Positions 9,594 to 18,387 of a DNA stretch of 64,000 bases are shown piece after piece (the first letter of the stretch is position 1; every line of letters begins with the position of its first letter). The stretch spans positions 23,145-87,144 of the forward strand of contig PBNZ01000030.1 of the NCBI GenBank assembly GCA_002723275.1, given 5' to 3'. A program made the translations under genes and the position numbers. Under the pieces are notes generated by a model. It saw only the letters and a program-made list of their open reading frames with translations. It did not search any database and was not told the origin of the DNA. Origin of the DNA: Planctomycetaceae bacterium (GTDB lineage Bacteria; Planctomycetota; Planctomycetia; Pirellulales; Pirellulaceae).

Positions 9594-10703
9594 ATGGCCA
9601 ATTCTCAGCTTTTCACTGGGCTTGAACGCTGCCGCGACCATCTTCCTGCGTCTCTGCAGAGTGGGAACTATGGTTTGCTGATGAATCAAGCTTCTGTGGA
9701 TCGCGATTGGAACTATGCCGTTGACGTGTTGCGCGAAAGTTCGCCGGCAAAGTTGTGTGCTCTGTTTTCTCCGCAGCATGGGATCTGGGGAGAAGAGCAG
9801 GCAAATATGATTGAGACGGAACATTTTCGTGAAAGTCCCTGGGGTGTGCCGCTTTACAGCCTGTATAGCGAGACTCGCATGCCCACCGATGAAATGTTGG
9901 CCACGATCGATACGCTGGTGATCGACCTGCAAGATGTAGGAACTCGCGTTTACACCTATGCTTGGACCGTCGTCAATTGTCTAAAGGCCTGTGCACGCAA
10001 CCAGAAAACTGTACTCATTCTCGATCGTCCGAATCCACTTGGCGGTCAGATTGTTGAAGGACCTATCCTGCAACGCGAATTCGAAAGCTTTGTTGGCATG
10101 CTGCCCATTCCCATGCGTCATGCGTTGACCCTGGGAGAAATTGCGCGGATGGCCAGGGGCGAGCTCCAGTTGGACGTCGACCTCCAGATACTCGACGTTG
10201 TTGGCTGGAAACGTGAGCAGATGTTTGACCATACCGGACTGCCTTGGACCGCTCCCTCCCCAAATCTTCCTCGTTGGGAGTCCTCTTTATTCTATCCAGG
10301 TATGGTGCTTCTGGAGGGGACCAATCTCTCGGAAGGGCGCGGAACGACGACACCCTTTCAATTACTCGGTGCTCCATTCATCGATCCGTTTGCTCTCGAT
10401 GAGGAGCTCAAGTCACTCGAGCCGGTCGGGTTAAGACTCCGCCCCGTTCGATTCCGACCGACCTTCGATAAATGGAAAGATCAAAGTTGCGGTGGCATCG
10501 CGTTTGAAGTCGTAGAACCCTCGGAAGTCCGATCGTATCAACTAATCGTGGAGATTCTGATGGCCATCAAACGGCTCTGGCCTTCGTCGTTTGAATGGCT
10601 GCCGCCCCCTTACGAATACGAAAGACGGCGCATGCCGATCGACATTTTGAGCGGAAGTGAAGAGTTGAGATTGAGAATCGATGGTTTGCCGAACAGCTCT
10701 TAG
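9594..10703 (+). CDS. DUF1343 protein, NamZ-like exo-beta-N-acetylmuramidase
   Basis: A 369-residue DUF1343 protein. Members of this family (NamZ) remove terminal N-acetylmuramic acid from peptidoglycan fragments. Typical segments are GLLMNQASVDRDW, LFSPQHGIWGEEQ, DTLVIDLQDVGTRVYTYAWT, LILDRPNPLGG and EGTNLSEGRGTTTPF. No signal peptide is seen at the ATG start, unlike secreted NamZ enzymes, so it may act on imported fragments. It directly follows the solute symporter gene, which suggests that both serve muropeptide or amino-sugar salvage. Its last four bases overlap the end of the convergent terB-like gene. Confidence 0.9.
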   Translation: MANSQLFTGLERCRDHLPASLQSGNYGLLMNQASVDRDWNYAVDVLRESSPAKLCALFSPQHGIWGEEQANMIETEHFRESPWGVPLYSLYSETRMPTDEMLATIDTLVIDLQDVGTRVYTYAWTVVNCLKACARNQKTVLILDRPNPLGGQIVEGPILQREFESFVGMLPIPMRHALTLGEIARMARGELQLDVDLQILDVVGWKREQMFDHTGLPWTAPSPNLPRWESSLFYPGMVLLEGTNLSEGRGTTTPFQLLGAPFIDPFALDEELKSLEPVGLRLRPVRFRPTFDKWKDQSCGGIAFEVVEPSEVRSYQLIVEILMAIKRLWPSSFEWLPPPYEYERRRMPIDILSGSEELRLRIDGLPNSS

Positions 10704-11047
10704 GCGTCGTCCAACAATCGGTCGATTAAACTGTTCAACTCTAAGGGGGAAATCCCCAAAACGGTTGTCGCGAAAGCCAGCAGCTCCTTTTGCTCACTCG
10801 CCAACTGTCCGTCCGCTGCCATCATGCAGATCATTTCTTTGATCAAATCAGCACGTTCGCCTCGGTCCCTGGGAATGGTGAATTCAGCGGTGCCCTGAAT
10901 TGCTTGCTGAATGGCCGCTTCAAATTCTTCGTCCGAAATTCCCCATTCCGTGGCGCGATCTGAAAGTAATCTCAATTCGGATTCAGCCATCCGTCCATCC
11001 ACAGCCGCCATCAATAAGAGATTGCGGAACATTTCAGCCTGAGTCAT
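10700..11047 (-). CDS. TerB family protein
   Basis: A small (115-residue) all-helical protein of the tellurite-resistance TerB family. The family pattern is seen as two helical halves with acidic turns: LLLMAAVDGRMAESELRLL and MICMMAADGQLASEQKELL. Start ATG 11047 is preferred over the TTG two codons earlier because GGGGAAG sits upstream. TerB domains bind divalent metal and act in stress or membrane-linked complexes. No other ter genes are present, so tellurite resistance should not be assumed. Confidence 0.85.
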   Translation of the reverse strand: MTQAEMFRNLLLMAAVDGRMAESELRLLSDRATEWGISDEEFEAAIQQAIQGTAEFTIPRDRGERADLIKEMICMMAADGQLASEQKELLAFATTVLGISPLELNSLIDRLLDDA

Positions 11048-11078
11048 TCCCAACTTCCCCGTCGTTTAATCCCTGTCT

Positions 11079-11101
11079 TTATATTCGTTCGTAAACGAAC
11101 G
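11079..11101 (-). promoter_or_regulatory. Palindromic operator-like site near a -10 box upstream of terB-like gene
   Basis: CGTTCGT-AA-ACGAACG (11086-11101) is a perfect 7-bp inverted repeat with a two-base spacer. Read on the minus strand it ends next to TATAAA (11084-11079), about 35 bases before the terB-like start. The layout fits an operator in the -35/-10 region. No regulator gene is nearby. Confidence 0.4.
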
Positions 11102-11476
11102 TTGATCCTCGTTATGTGAGTGCATCTCACTCTAACAACAACTCCTTCATTCATGCATGAAATCTTGGACGGGGAGCCAAAAAATGAACTCGCGACGGAT
11201 TCAGTGAACGTTTCAAGAGGGAATCGTCGTGACTTGGTTTTGAGTTTCAGGTAAGAATCCTCTCTTCGCGGGATGGGAGCCGCTCCCTCTGGAGGAGGGG
11301 GCGGGCGGGGCATTTTCCGAAAGATCTTGGCATTTGCCCAAATAAAGCAACGATTCCGCAGAAGAGTAGATGGCGATGAGCAAGTTTTTAGAGATCAGGC
11401 AAGGTGGCGAACTCTTCAGGCCTTTGTCGCGTAAGCTTTATACACTGAAACTCGCATTCAAAAGAAAGAAGAAGAT
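11102..11476. other. Non-coding stretch before the M50 gene
   Basis: No gene is seen. The stretch separates the divergent terB-like and M50 protease genes and contains a small imperfect dyad GAGTG/CACTC near 11118-11132. Directly before the M50 ATG an AAAGAAAGAAGAAG purine run may serve as ribosome binding site. Confidence 0.4.
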
Positions 11477-12346
11477 ATGAATGGTTCTTGGCGCCTCACA
11501 CGCGTTGCTGGTATCGACATTTCACTGCATTGGACCTTCGGGCTGCTGATGGGATGGGTCGTTTTTGCCGCATTGCAGGCAGGCGGTTTGGCGACGGCGA
11601 TCAACGAGGCTCTCTTTGTTTCCTTACTATTCGGGTGTGTTGTCCTTCATGAACTTGGACACGCACTAGCCGCGAGAACCTATGGAATTCCTACGAACGG
11701 TATCACTCTGCTCCCCATTGGTGGTGTGGCACAACTTGCACGAATTCCACGCAACCCAGGGCAGGAGTTGATTATTGCGCTGGCCGGCCCCGCGGTTAAC
11801 GTGGTCATTGCCGCCTTTTTGCTACTGCTACTGACGTTAAACGCCGGTCTCGAGCAACTCGCCTCGGTCTCAGTCATCAGCGGCGGTCTTGTCCCGAGGC
11901 TCCTGGCAGTCAACGTGATGCTTGTCCTGTTTAACTTGTTGCCAGCATTTCCGATGGATGGCGGTCGAGTTCTCAGAGCTACCATGGCGCTCATGACCGA
12001 TTATCCGCGGGCGACTTACCTCGCAGCAAGGGTCGGACAGGGTACCGCGTTGTTGTTGGCTCTCGTCGGACTGTACTGGAATCCCATGTTGTTGATCATT
12101 GCCGCTTTTGTTGTCTTCGCTGCTGAAGCTGAGCTGCGGCAGGTCATGTCCGAGGAGCACCGTCGTCAACGATTCGAAGAGCCGCCGGTCATGCACTCCG
12201 ATCCCTCGGGGACCATTATCGAGGGTCAGGTGATTGATCGGAGCAGCCATGATCGAAGGCCACCCGCGGGGGGGCAAAAGCAGCCCGTAACCGCGACGAT
12301 TGTCTGGCCAAACGATTCTGCGGTAACTCCAACTCAACGTTGTTAG
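11477..12346 (+). CDS. Site-2 protease family (M50) zinc metalloprotease
   Basis: Intramembrane metalloprotease of 289 residues. The zinc motif HELGH (His58, Glu59, His62) lies in the second membrane segment, and the third ligand Asp161 lies in NLLPAFPMDGGR. About five to six hydrophobic spans are followed by a hydrophilic C-terminal tail of about 65 residues. No CBS or PDZ domains are present, unlike many relatives. The substrate is unknown; family members cleave membrane-bound regulators. The gene stands alone and ends in a strong intrinsic terminator. Confidence 0.92.
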   Translation: MNGSWRLTRVAGIDISLHWTFGLLMGWVVFAALQAGGLATAINEALFVSLLFGCVVLHELGHALAARTYGIPTNGITLLPIGGVAQLARIPRNPGQELIIALAGPAVNVVIAAFLLLLLTLNAGLEQLASVSVISGGLVPRLLAVNVMLVLFNLLPAFPMDGGRVLRATMALMTDYPRATYLAARVGQGTALLLALVGLYWNPMLLIIAAFVVFAAEAELRQVMSEEHRRQRFEEPPVMHSDPSGTIIEGQVIDRSSHDRRPPAGGQKQPVTATIVWPNDSAVTPTQRC

Positions 12347-12374
12347 AACTTTCCCCGCTTCCCAATTAAGGGCT

Positions 12375-12416
12375 ACGTGGGCCGGTAGATTCTTCTCTCC
12401 GGTCCACGTTTTTTTT
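12375..12416 (+). terminator. Intrinsic terminator after the M50 protease gene
   Basis: An 11-bp stem (12375-12385 with 12399-12409, one G-T pair: ACGTGGGCCGG against CCGGTCCACGT) with a 13-nt loop runs into eight consecutive T residues. It begins 28 bases after the stop codon. Confidence 0.88.
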
Positions 12417-12635
12417 GGGGGGGCTGCAGGTGGAATGGAGCCGTCGCTGGTGGTAAGCAGCGAAAGTGTGGGCCAAAAAAAGGGGGCCTTCGACGTGCCA
12501 TCCACCGATGGCAACACTGGACAGTCAGGGGCAAGGCAACCATCCGGTATACTGTTCGTCAAAGGCCCCGCGGGCCAGCTGTCGCAGGCCAACGAGGCCC
12601 ACAACAGCAACTACTGAATGCATTCTGCGTGCCAA

Positions 12636-12851
12636 GTCTAAAATTGAGACAACCAAATTCGGACTGTTTTCTGTAAGTTATTTCTGCATTGCGATTTGCG
12701 ATTGCTGAGAGCCTGGTGAGGCTCAAATTGAGACGCACCTAAAGGTGGGGAAATTGGCTTACCTTCTCAAGAACTGCGTTAATTTGCCTGTACTAAATTG
12801 CGACGGCGCAGCATTTCCATTTGGCGATATGAAATTTGTCTCAAATTGAGA
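12636..12851. repeat. Three copies of a palindromic CTCAAATTGAG-type motif
   Basis: The motif occurs at 12636-12650 (GTCTAAAATTGAGAC, one arm mismatched), 12722-12732 (CTCAAATTGAG) and 12839-12851 (TCTCAAATTGAGA). A degenerate fourth copy may lie at 12789-12803. Each good copy is a near-perfect dyad centred on one A. All lie in the gene-free stretch 12417-12982 upstream of the lipid kinase gene. The spacing of about 80 and 118 bases is irregular, which suits dispersed binding sites better than a tandem array. Confidence 0.6.
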
Positions 12852-12982
12852 GTGGAGGGCCGATCGCCCCCGTACTGACGATCGGCCAGGACGGCTATAA
12901 TCGGGCCGACGATGGATCAATATCGGAACTTGGCGATTAGTCCCCGACGCAATGCCCATTTCGGGGGAACTCATAGAATTCA

Positions 12983-13951
12983 ATGGCTTTAACAACGCGT
13001 ACGCTCAGGGATGACGCCGATCGCATCTTGGTTCTCCGAAATCCAAAGGCTGGGGCGGGTGCGTCCCGGCAGATTCTGGATGGGGTGATCGAGCAGCTTC
13101 GTGACCGTCGGTATCAGGTCGACATCTTTACCGATTTAGATCAGGTCACAGAGGAGACGGTTAGGCTCAACGAGCGAGGAGAGCTGCGGACGGTATTGGC
13201 TGCTGGGGGCGATGGCACTGCTGAAGTGGTCGTCAATCGAATACCCTTGGGGACACCGCTAAGTATTTTGCCGTTGGGCACCGAAAATCTTCTAGCGAAA
13301 TATCTTGGCGTTACGGGTGACCCGGTCGAATTGGCGAATACGATCGAAAATGGAGTGGTGGGGGAATTCGATTTAGGGCGGCTTACGGCAGCAGGGCGGT
13401 CAAGCTATTTTCTATTGATGATGGGGTGTGGTTTTGATGCTGAGGTCGTACGGCGATTGCACGCCGATCGAACCGGAAACATCAACCATCTTTCGTACAT
13501 CAAACCAATTTTTGATTCCGTTCGTAGTTACGATTACCCTCCGCTACGAGTCATCACGAGAAACGAACCGGAAGGTCCGATTTTGGAGGAAATCACCGCT
13601 CACTGGGTTTTCGTGTTCAATACGCCGTCCTACGCCATTGGTTTGGGCATCTGTCCCCAGGCCAATCCGTATGATGGGAGACTGGATGTGACCACCTTTA
13701 ATGGCGGATCATTTTGGCATGGTTTGTTTCACTTGAGTTCAATCATTGTTGGCCAACACAATAATCTTTCGGGGGTTAACTCCATTCGCGCTCGTTGCAT
13801 TCGAATTGAGTCGGACCGGTCGGTTCCCTTTCAGGTTGACGGCGATCCTGGGGGAGGATTACCGGTGGATATTGAGACGATCGAATCACGTCTGTCGATT
13901 GTCGTGTCGCGAGAATGGATCGAGCACAAGGCGACGAACGAATCGGAGTAG
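12983..13951 (+). CDS. Diacylglycerol/sphingosine kinase family lipid kinase
   Basis: A 322-residue member of the DAGK-catalytic/YegS-BmrU family, which phosphorylates lipid hydroxyl groups. Visible motifs are RNPKAGAG (residues 19-26), the nucleotide-binding GGDGTAEVVVN from residue 75, and PLGTENLLAKYL from residue 97, followed by the GCGFDAEVV stretch. The C-terminal beta domain contains a typical QVDGDPGG. No signal peptide is seen, so it acts at the inner face of the membrane. The substrate is not determined. The next gene, kdsA, starts 42 bases downstream, so a link to outer-membrane glycolipid synthesis is possible. Confidence 0.9.
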   Translation: MALTTRTLRDDADRILVLRNPKAGAGASRQILDGVIEQLRDRRYQVDIFTDLDQVTEETVRLNERGELRTVLAAGGDGTAEVVVNRIPLGTPLSILPLGTENLLAKYLGVTGDPVELANTIENGVVGEFDLGRLTAAGRSSYFLLMMGCGFDAEVVRRLHADRTGNINHLSYIKPIFDSVRSYDYPPLRVITRNEPEGPILEEITAHWVFVFNTPSYAIGLGICPQANPYDGRLDVTTFNGGSFWHGLFHLSSIIVGQHNNLSGVNSIRARCIRIESDRSVPFQVDGDPGGGLPVDIETIESRLSIVVSREWIEHKATNESE

Positions 13952-13993
13952 GTTTCAACCGAAGACCCAACAAGAGAGAAGAGCGACACATTG

Positions 13994-14821
13994 GTGAATA
14001 GTATTCATATCGGACCGTATCGGGTAGGGAGCGATCAGCCTATCTTGCTGATCGCAGGTCCTTGCGTTTTGCAGAATGATTCTCTGGCTTTATTAATCGC
14101 GGAACATTTGGCGAAACTTGCGCAGAAATTCGACGTTCAACTCGTATTCAAAGCTTCATTCGACAAGGCAAATCGGACAAGCATTGATTCCGAGCGAGGA
14201 CCGGGTTTGGAGGCGGGGTTGAGGATGTTGGAACGGGTGAAGCAGGAAACCTCGCTTCCTGTGACCACCGATATTCACGAGCCACAACAAGCGGCGCCGG
14301 TGGGGCACGTCTGCGACCTGCTGCAGATCCCCGCTTTTTTGGCGAGACAAACTGATCTTTTGGTGGCGGCAGCGACTACCGAGAAGGCAATCAATGTGAA
14401 GAAGGGACAGTTCATGGCGCCGTGGGATATGCGGCACGTCGTGGGCAAACTCAAAGCCGCCGGGTGTCAAAATGTGATGCTTTGCGAGCGAGGAACATTT
14501 TTCGGCTACGGCCAACTCGTCAACGATATGCGAGCTCTCGTACAAATGCGTGACTTTGAAGTGCCCGTCGTATTTGACGCGACGCACAGTGTCCAGCAGC
14601 CCAGTGGTGGTGCGACGACGGGCGGTAATCGTGACATGGTTGCTCCCTTGGCTCGAGCGGCTACAGCCGTTGGCATTGATGGATTGTTCATCGAAACCCA
14701 TCCGAATCCTGATGAATCACCGAGCGATGGTCCCAATATGGTGCCGCTCGACGAATTGGAGTCTTTATTGCAGCAGGTAATTGCCATTCGACATGCCATG
14801 AATGATGCGGGTGGGCATTGA
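13994..14821 (+). CDS. kdsA: 3-deoxy-8-phosphooctulonate synthase (KDO-8-P synthase)
   Basis: Condenses arabinose 5-phosphate and phosphoenolpyruvate to KDO 8-phosphate for lipopolysaccharide core synthesis. Family landmarks are [11 protein letters not shown] near the N terminus, [73 protein letters not shown] and the end [21 protein letters not shown]. The asparagine in NVKKGQF points to the metal-independent class. The start is GTG 13994 or the TTG codon directly before it; both follow the purine-rich AGAGAAGAG. Its presence implies an LPS-like outer membrane. Confidence 0.96.
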   Translation: MNSIHIGPYRVGSDQPILLIAGPCVLQNDSLALLIAEHLAKLAQKFDVQLVFKASFDKANRTSIDSERGPGLEAGLRMLERVKQETSLPVTTDIHEPQQAAPVGHVCDLLQIPAFLARQTDLLVAAATTEKAINVKKGQFMAPWDMRHVVGKLKAAGCQNVMLCERGTFFGYGQLVNDMRALVQMRDFEVPVVFDATHSVQQPSGGATTGGNRDMVAPLARAATAVGIDGLFIETHPNPDESPSDGPNMVPLDELESLLQQVIAIRHAMNDAGGH

Positions 14822-14848
14822 TGTGACTGGTTTTGAACGACGAGGGAC

Positions 14849-16513
14849 TTGATCTTGTTAACTCGACCGAAGCTTATTTTCGTTCTCCTGCTCGTATTTG
14901 GCGTTTGTGGATGTGAACAAAATTCGGTGCCTGACGCATTTCGCTCACCGTCCGCCACGATGGACACCAGTCGCCAGCAGGATTTGAAACAGGGGCTGAG
15001 TTTTCTCAATCGACTCGATGAATTCGATCAGTTTGAGGTACAGCAAAAAATTCTGTACCATCTCAGTCAATGGATGAAAAGACAGTCGGCCGACCCGAAT
15101 TGGTCTCCGGATGCACTGGTCCTGGATAGCGGTATGGTCGCTCCTGGTGATTTAGTGCCACTGCAGTTGAATCCCTACGATATGCAGGTCTTGCAGGAGG
15201 CCACTTGGTTGCGAGATGTCTCTCGCACTGTTGTCGAATTGAACACCCCCTCGCCCGACATCCAACGCTTGATTGACGCTTCTGTAGAGCGAGTTGGCGA
15301 AAGCACTGGAGGGGATTTGGCGCATGCAATCCAACTGTTCGATTGGACTGTTCGTAATTTGATGCTCGATCATGATTTCGAGGTAGGTGAGACGCTACGT
15401 CAACAACCGATCGTGCTAGAGGCATGGGAGTGCCTGTTGTTGGGCCGCGGCACCGCCATGGAGAAGTCTCGAGTTTTCATGCTGTTAGCCCGACAGTTAG
15501 GGTTGCCTGCTGTTCTCTTAGGAGTGGAAGATGAGTCAGCGGTTAAACCGTGGCTTACGGCTGTGCTGTTGGGGGATCAGTTGTTTCTCTTTGACATGAT
15601 TTTGGGCATGCCGGTGCTGGATGAGACCGGAGCCGTAACCACGCTTGAGCAAGTATTGGAGAAGCCAGAAATCCTGGTTGAAATGGCAAGTCAGGCGGGA
15701 GTTGACGTCGCCTTTACGGCCGAACAAATCGGTGCGGGGGATCCCAACAGCGTCGTGGCCGTCATCGATGCAACGCCCGGCTATCTTTCGCAACGAATGC
15801 AGTTGCTTGAAAAACAACTGATGGGCGACGAAAAAATGGTGCTGAGCGTTGCGCCCGCATCGATCGCAGGACGTTTGATCGATTCGGGGCAAATCAACAG
15901 TGTTGGGATCTGGGGTTTGCCTTATGAAGGATTCATGATTCGGTCGGAGATTCAACAGCAACCACCGCTTCTGAGATGGTTGACCGCCGAACATGGAATT
16001 TATGACGGATCAACTCCCTTTCCATTAAGGCGAGCTCGTCTGCTTCATCTCCGCGGTCAGTTTGACAAGACAGATGATGCTTTTGGCGCTCGGCAGTTGT
16101 ACCTGGAGTGTCGCCCTTCGAACGCGAATATCGAACAGATCGGTGAGCAGCTGGTGCAGCAAGTGGAGACGTCGGAGGCAACGCCCGCGCAGATTGAAGA
16201 ATACCGCGGGCGAATTGAGGCGATCTTTGAACGCATTAAATTGAATGCGAGTTTCTGGTTAGGAACGATTGCCTTCGAGCGAGCTGAGTATGAATCTGCC
16301 TCTCGTTATTTTCAAACTCGAGTTCTTGAGTCGGCATCGGAAAACCGTTGGACATCGACTGCCAAGTACAATCTCGGAAGATGCTGGGAGGCAATCGCAA
16401 TTCGCGATGATAATCTCGACGCAAAGAACAGGGCGATTGAAATCTATCGCTCGGTTGTCGACTCGCCCTGGACACCGATCTGTACGCTCCGAGCCTCTCG
16501 GCTGGAGCAATAG
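14849..16513 (+). CDS. Transglutaminase-like lipoprotein with C-terminal TPR-like region
   Basis: A 554-residue lipoprotein, recognised by a short hydrophobic leader ending in a VCGC lipobox (Cys about residue 22). The middle (about residues 150-290) resembles the transglutaminase-like fold: AIQLFDWTVRNL, then LLGRGTAMEKSRVFMLLARQLGLPA, then LFLFDMILGMPV. The position where active enzymes carry the G-x-C cysteine reads GTAMEKS, so catalysis is doubtful. The C-terminal 150 residues contain helix pairs such as EYESASRYFQTRVLE that look like tetratricopeptide repeats. The start is TTG with GAGGG upstream. It follows kdsA by 27 bases, probably in one transcript. The exact role is unknown. Confidence 0.75.
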   Translation: MILLTRPKLIFVLLLVFGVCGCEQNSVPDAFRSPSATMDTSRQQDLKQGLSFLNRLDEFDQFEVQQKILYHLSQWMKRQSADPNWSPDALVLDSGMVAPGDLVPLQLNPYDMQVLQEATWLRDVSRTVVELNTPSPDIQRLIDASVERVGESTGGDLAHAIQLFDWTVRNLMLDHDFEVGETLRQQPIVLEAWECLLLGRGTAMEKSRVFMLLARQLGLPAVLLGVEDESAVKPWLTAVLLGDQLFLFDMILGMPVLDETGAVTTLEQVLEKPEILVEMASQAGVDVAFTAEQIGAGDPNSVVAVIDATPGYLSQRMQLLEKQLMGDEKMVLSVAPASIAGRLIDSGQINSVGIWGLPYEGFMIRSEIQQQPPLLRWLTAEHGIYDGSTPFPLRRARLLHLRGQFDKTDDAFGARQLYLECRPSNANIEQIGEQLVQQVETSEATPAQIEEYRGRIEAIFERIKLNASFWLGTIAFERAEYESASRYFQTRVLESASENRWTSTAKYNLGRCWEAIAIRDDNLDAKNRAIEIYRSVVDSPWTPICTLRASRLEQ

Positions 16514-16924
16514 AATTTGGGGCCTGCCAGGCAGAGCCGGCGCGAGCTGGAACCATCTATCAAAGGCTCGGCTTACTATCTCCAGAGAAGTAAGCTCCCT
16601 GTGAGATGTTCGAGAGCGTCGATTTAGCGAGCATTCGATCGCCTAAATCTTACAAGTCGCGGACTTTGCCTCGTTTGACCCGTAGCTTCGACCGCGTCGA
16701 TTAGATGAATACGGATTCGTGTATCTTTCCCCGACCTTATCGTCTGACGAACTCTGTAGTTTTGCAGGGGATGTTCAAGGTGCGAAGTAAATGAGAGGAT
16801 CTCCGACTGGAGCCTGGGGCCATCTGCCTCGCCCATTGGTTGAACTGCCACGCGAGGTGGTTTAGACTCGCTGCGGCCGTTCGTGCCGCGAATTTCGACC
16901 TCGTATGAGAATACACCGCTCATC
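16514..16924. other. Gene-poor 411-base gap
   Basis: No gene is firmly supported. A minus-strand open frame of 103 codons (16624-16935) covers the gap, but it has an Arg-rich tail and overlaps the start of the next plus-strand gene head-on, so I do not call it. Confidence 0.35.
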
Positions 16925-18346
16925 ATGGATTCCATTCACTTTCGTATTCCCAAGTCGCATCAGTCCAATGGGACGAAGGTGGATTCCGCCTATATGGTGG
17001 GGATTGATGGCGTTGCCTGGCCGACTCGTGTGCACCTGAAAGACGATCTGCTTCAGGTGTCCCGTCATAGTCGTGAGTCCGGACGTCTGATCATCCTCTG
17101 GGAGCTCGAGGGGCATGGGACTCAGGCTCTTTCAACAGCGACCATTGCGCCGAGTGAGCAAACATATCTTCTGCCGCTGGAACTGGCCCGAGGCACGCTG
17201 GCACGGCTCCATACCCGGCTGCACGCCGTCGAAGGTAAGGGCTTTACGCTGGATGAGGAACATCGCGAAAGCTTGGCTGCTGCGACACGGCATTTCATTC
17301 AAGCTTCAATTGCGCAAAAGGATCCAGAGCGAGCGTCATCGGAGGCGAATGCTTCGCTGACCCTGGTCTTAAAGCTGATTGCGGCCCTCGGCGGCCATCA
17401 GCAACTCGCTGCAGGAGGTGATGACGAAGGGGCACACTCGACGGTTTGGGGAGCGACAATCGACAAGACGGAGGATGTTCAGGTTTTGTCCTCGATCTCG
17501 GGTTCCGTTCCCAACGTCGTTTTGTTGCAAAAAAATTGGTGTGATCTCGAGTTGAATCCTAAGGAATGGGATTGGAGTGCACTTGATAACATGGTCGACG
17601 CGGTTGATTCCGATCATTTTCGCGTGGGCTTTGGCCCATTGGTCACGTTGAATCGAGAGCATTTGCCCGACTGGTTGTATCTGTGGGAAGGTGACTTCGA
17701 CACGATCTGTTTTTATGTCTCCTCGTATGTGCAGCAGTTAGTCACGCGCTATGTAGGGCGATTTCGATTCTGGCTCGGTTGTTCCGGGATGAACGTGGAT
17801 GCCGGCCTGGGATTGTCGGAAGGAGATCGTTTGAAATTGACCGTCAGCGTTCTCGAGACGATTCGGCAGGCAGACCCTAAGACGCCGCTGTTGTTGGCGG
17901 TGAAACAGCCCTGGGGGGAATATCTTGGCCGTTCTTCTCAAGACCTGACGCCATTGCAGTTTGCCGATATCTTTGTGCGTGGTGAGTTGGGATTGTCAGC
18001 GATTGGACTGCAGATTGACTTGGGCTGCTCTCTGAAACACTCTTTGCCACGCGACTTGTTCGAAGTCAATCAAATGATTGACACCTGGTCACGTTTAGGC
18101 CTGCCGCTGGTGATTCTACTGTCGGTTCATCAAGACGCGATGGGAACCTTGGAAGAGGACAATGAAGTCGAGTTCATTGAATCACTACTGAGATTTTTCG
18201 GTCGCAAATCGGCAGTCCACGGAGTCATCTGGGACCCGCTTGTGCATCACGACGATCTGGCCACGATGGGGTTACGCGGACGAGAAGGTGTGGAAACTCC
18301 GGCGTCGAGATGCCTCCGCCGTGCCGCGAGTCAGCTGGTCCAATAG
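16925..18346 (+). CDS. GH10-like TIM-barrel protein of unknown function
   Basis: A protein of 473 residues without a signal peptide. The C-terminal 300 residues look like a glycoside hydrolase family 10 or family-A beta/alpha barrel: a WDWSALDNMVDAV strand-helix, FRVGFGPLVTLNREHLPDWLY, then RFRFWLGCSGMNVDAGLGL, IRQADPKTPLLLAVKQPWGEY and a final HGVIWDPL. The barrel strand that carries the acid/base Glu in true xylanases reads WLGCSGMN, with no Glu, so hydrolase activity is uncertain. The N-terminal 150 residues match no domain I recognise. ATG 16925 is preferred over a GTG at 16883. Similar large proteins of unknown role are common in planctomycetes. Confidence 0.65.
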   Translation: MDSIHFRIPKSHQSNGTKVDSAYMVGIDGVAWPTRVHLKDDLLQVSRHSRESGRLIILWELEGHGTQALSTATIAPSEQTYLLPLELARGTLARLHTRLHAVEGKGFTLDEEHRESLAAATRHFIQASIAQKDPERASSEANASLTLVLKLIAALGGHQQLAAGGDDEGAHSTVWGATIDKTEDVQVLSSISGSVPNVVLLQKNWCDLELNPKEWDWSALDNMVDAVDSDHFRVGFGPLVTLNREHLPDWLYLWEGDFDTICFYVSSYVQQLVTRYVGRFRFWLGCSGMNVDAGLGLSEGDRLKLTVSVLETIRQADPKTPLLLAVKQPWGEYLGRSSQDLTPLQFADIFVRGELGLSAIGLQIDLGCSLKHSLPRDLFEVNQMIDTWSRLGLPLVILLSVHQDAMGTLEEDNEVEFIESLLRFFGRKSAVHGVIWDPLVHHDDLATMGLRGREGVETPASRCLRRAASQLVQ

Positions 18347-18387
18347 GCAGCTGCTCGTTTTCGTTGGCCCCGTTTCGCGACAGCGGA

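Noticed and set aside
12636-12851. Repeated palindromes as a CRISPR array
   Set aside because: The copies are short (11-15 nt), vary, and are unevenly spaced, with no cas genes in the window.
16624-16935. Minus-strand open frame of 103 codons in a 411-base gap
   Set aside because: The sequence is partly protein-like, but its start overlaps the start of the plus-strand barrel gene and it has an Arg-rich tail and no ribosome binding site.
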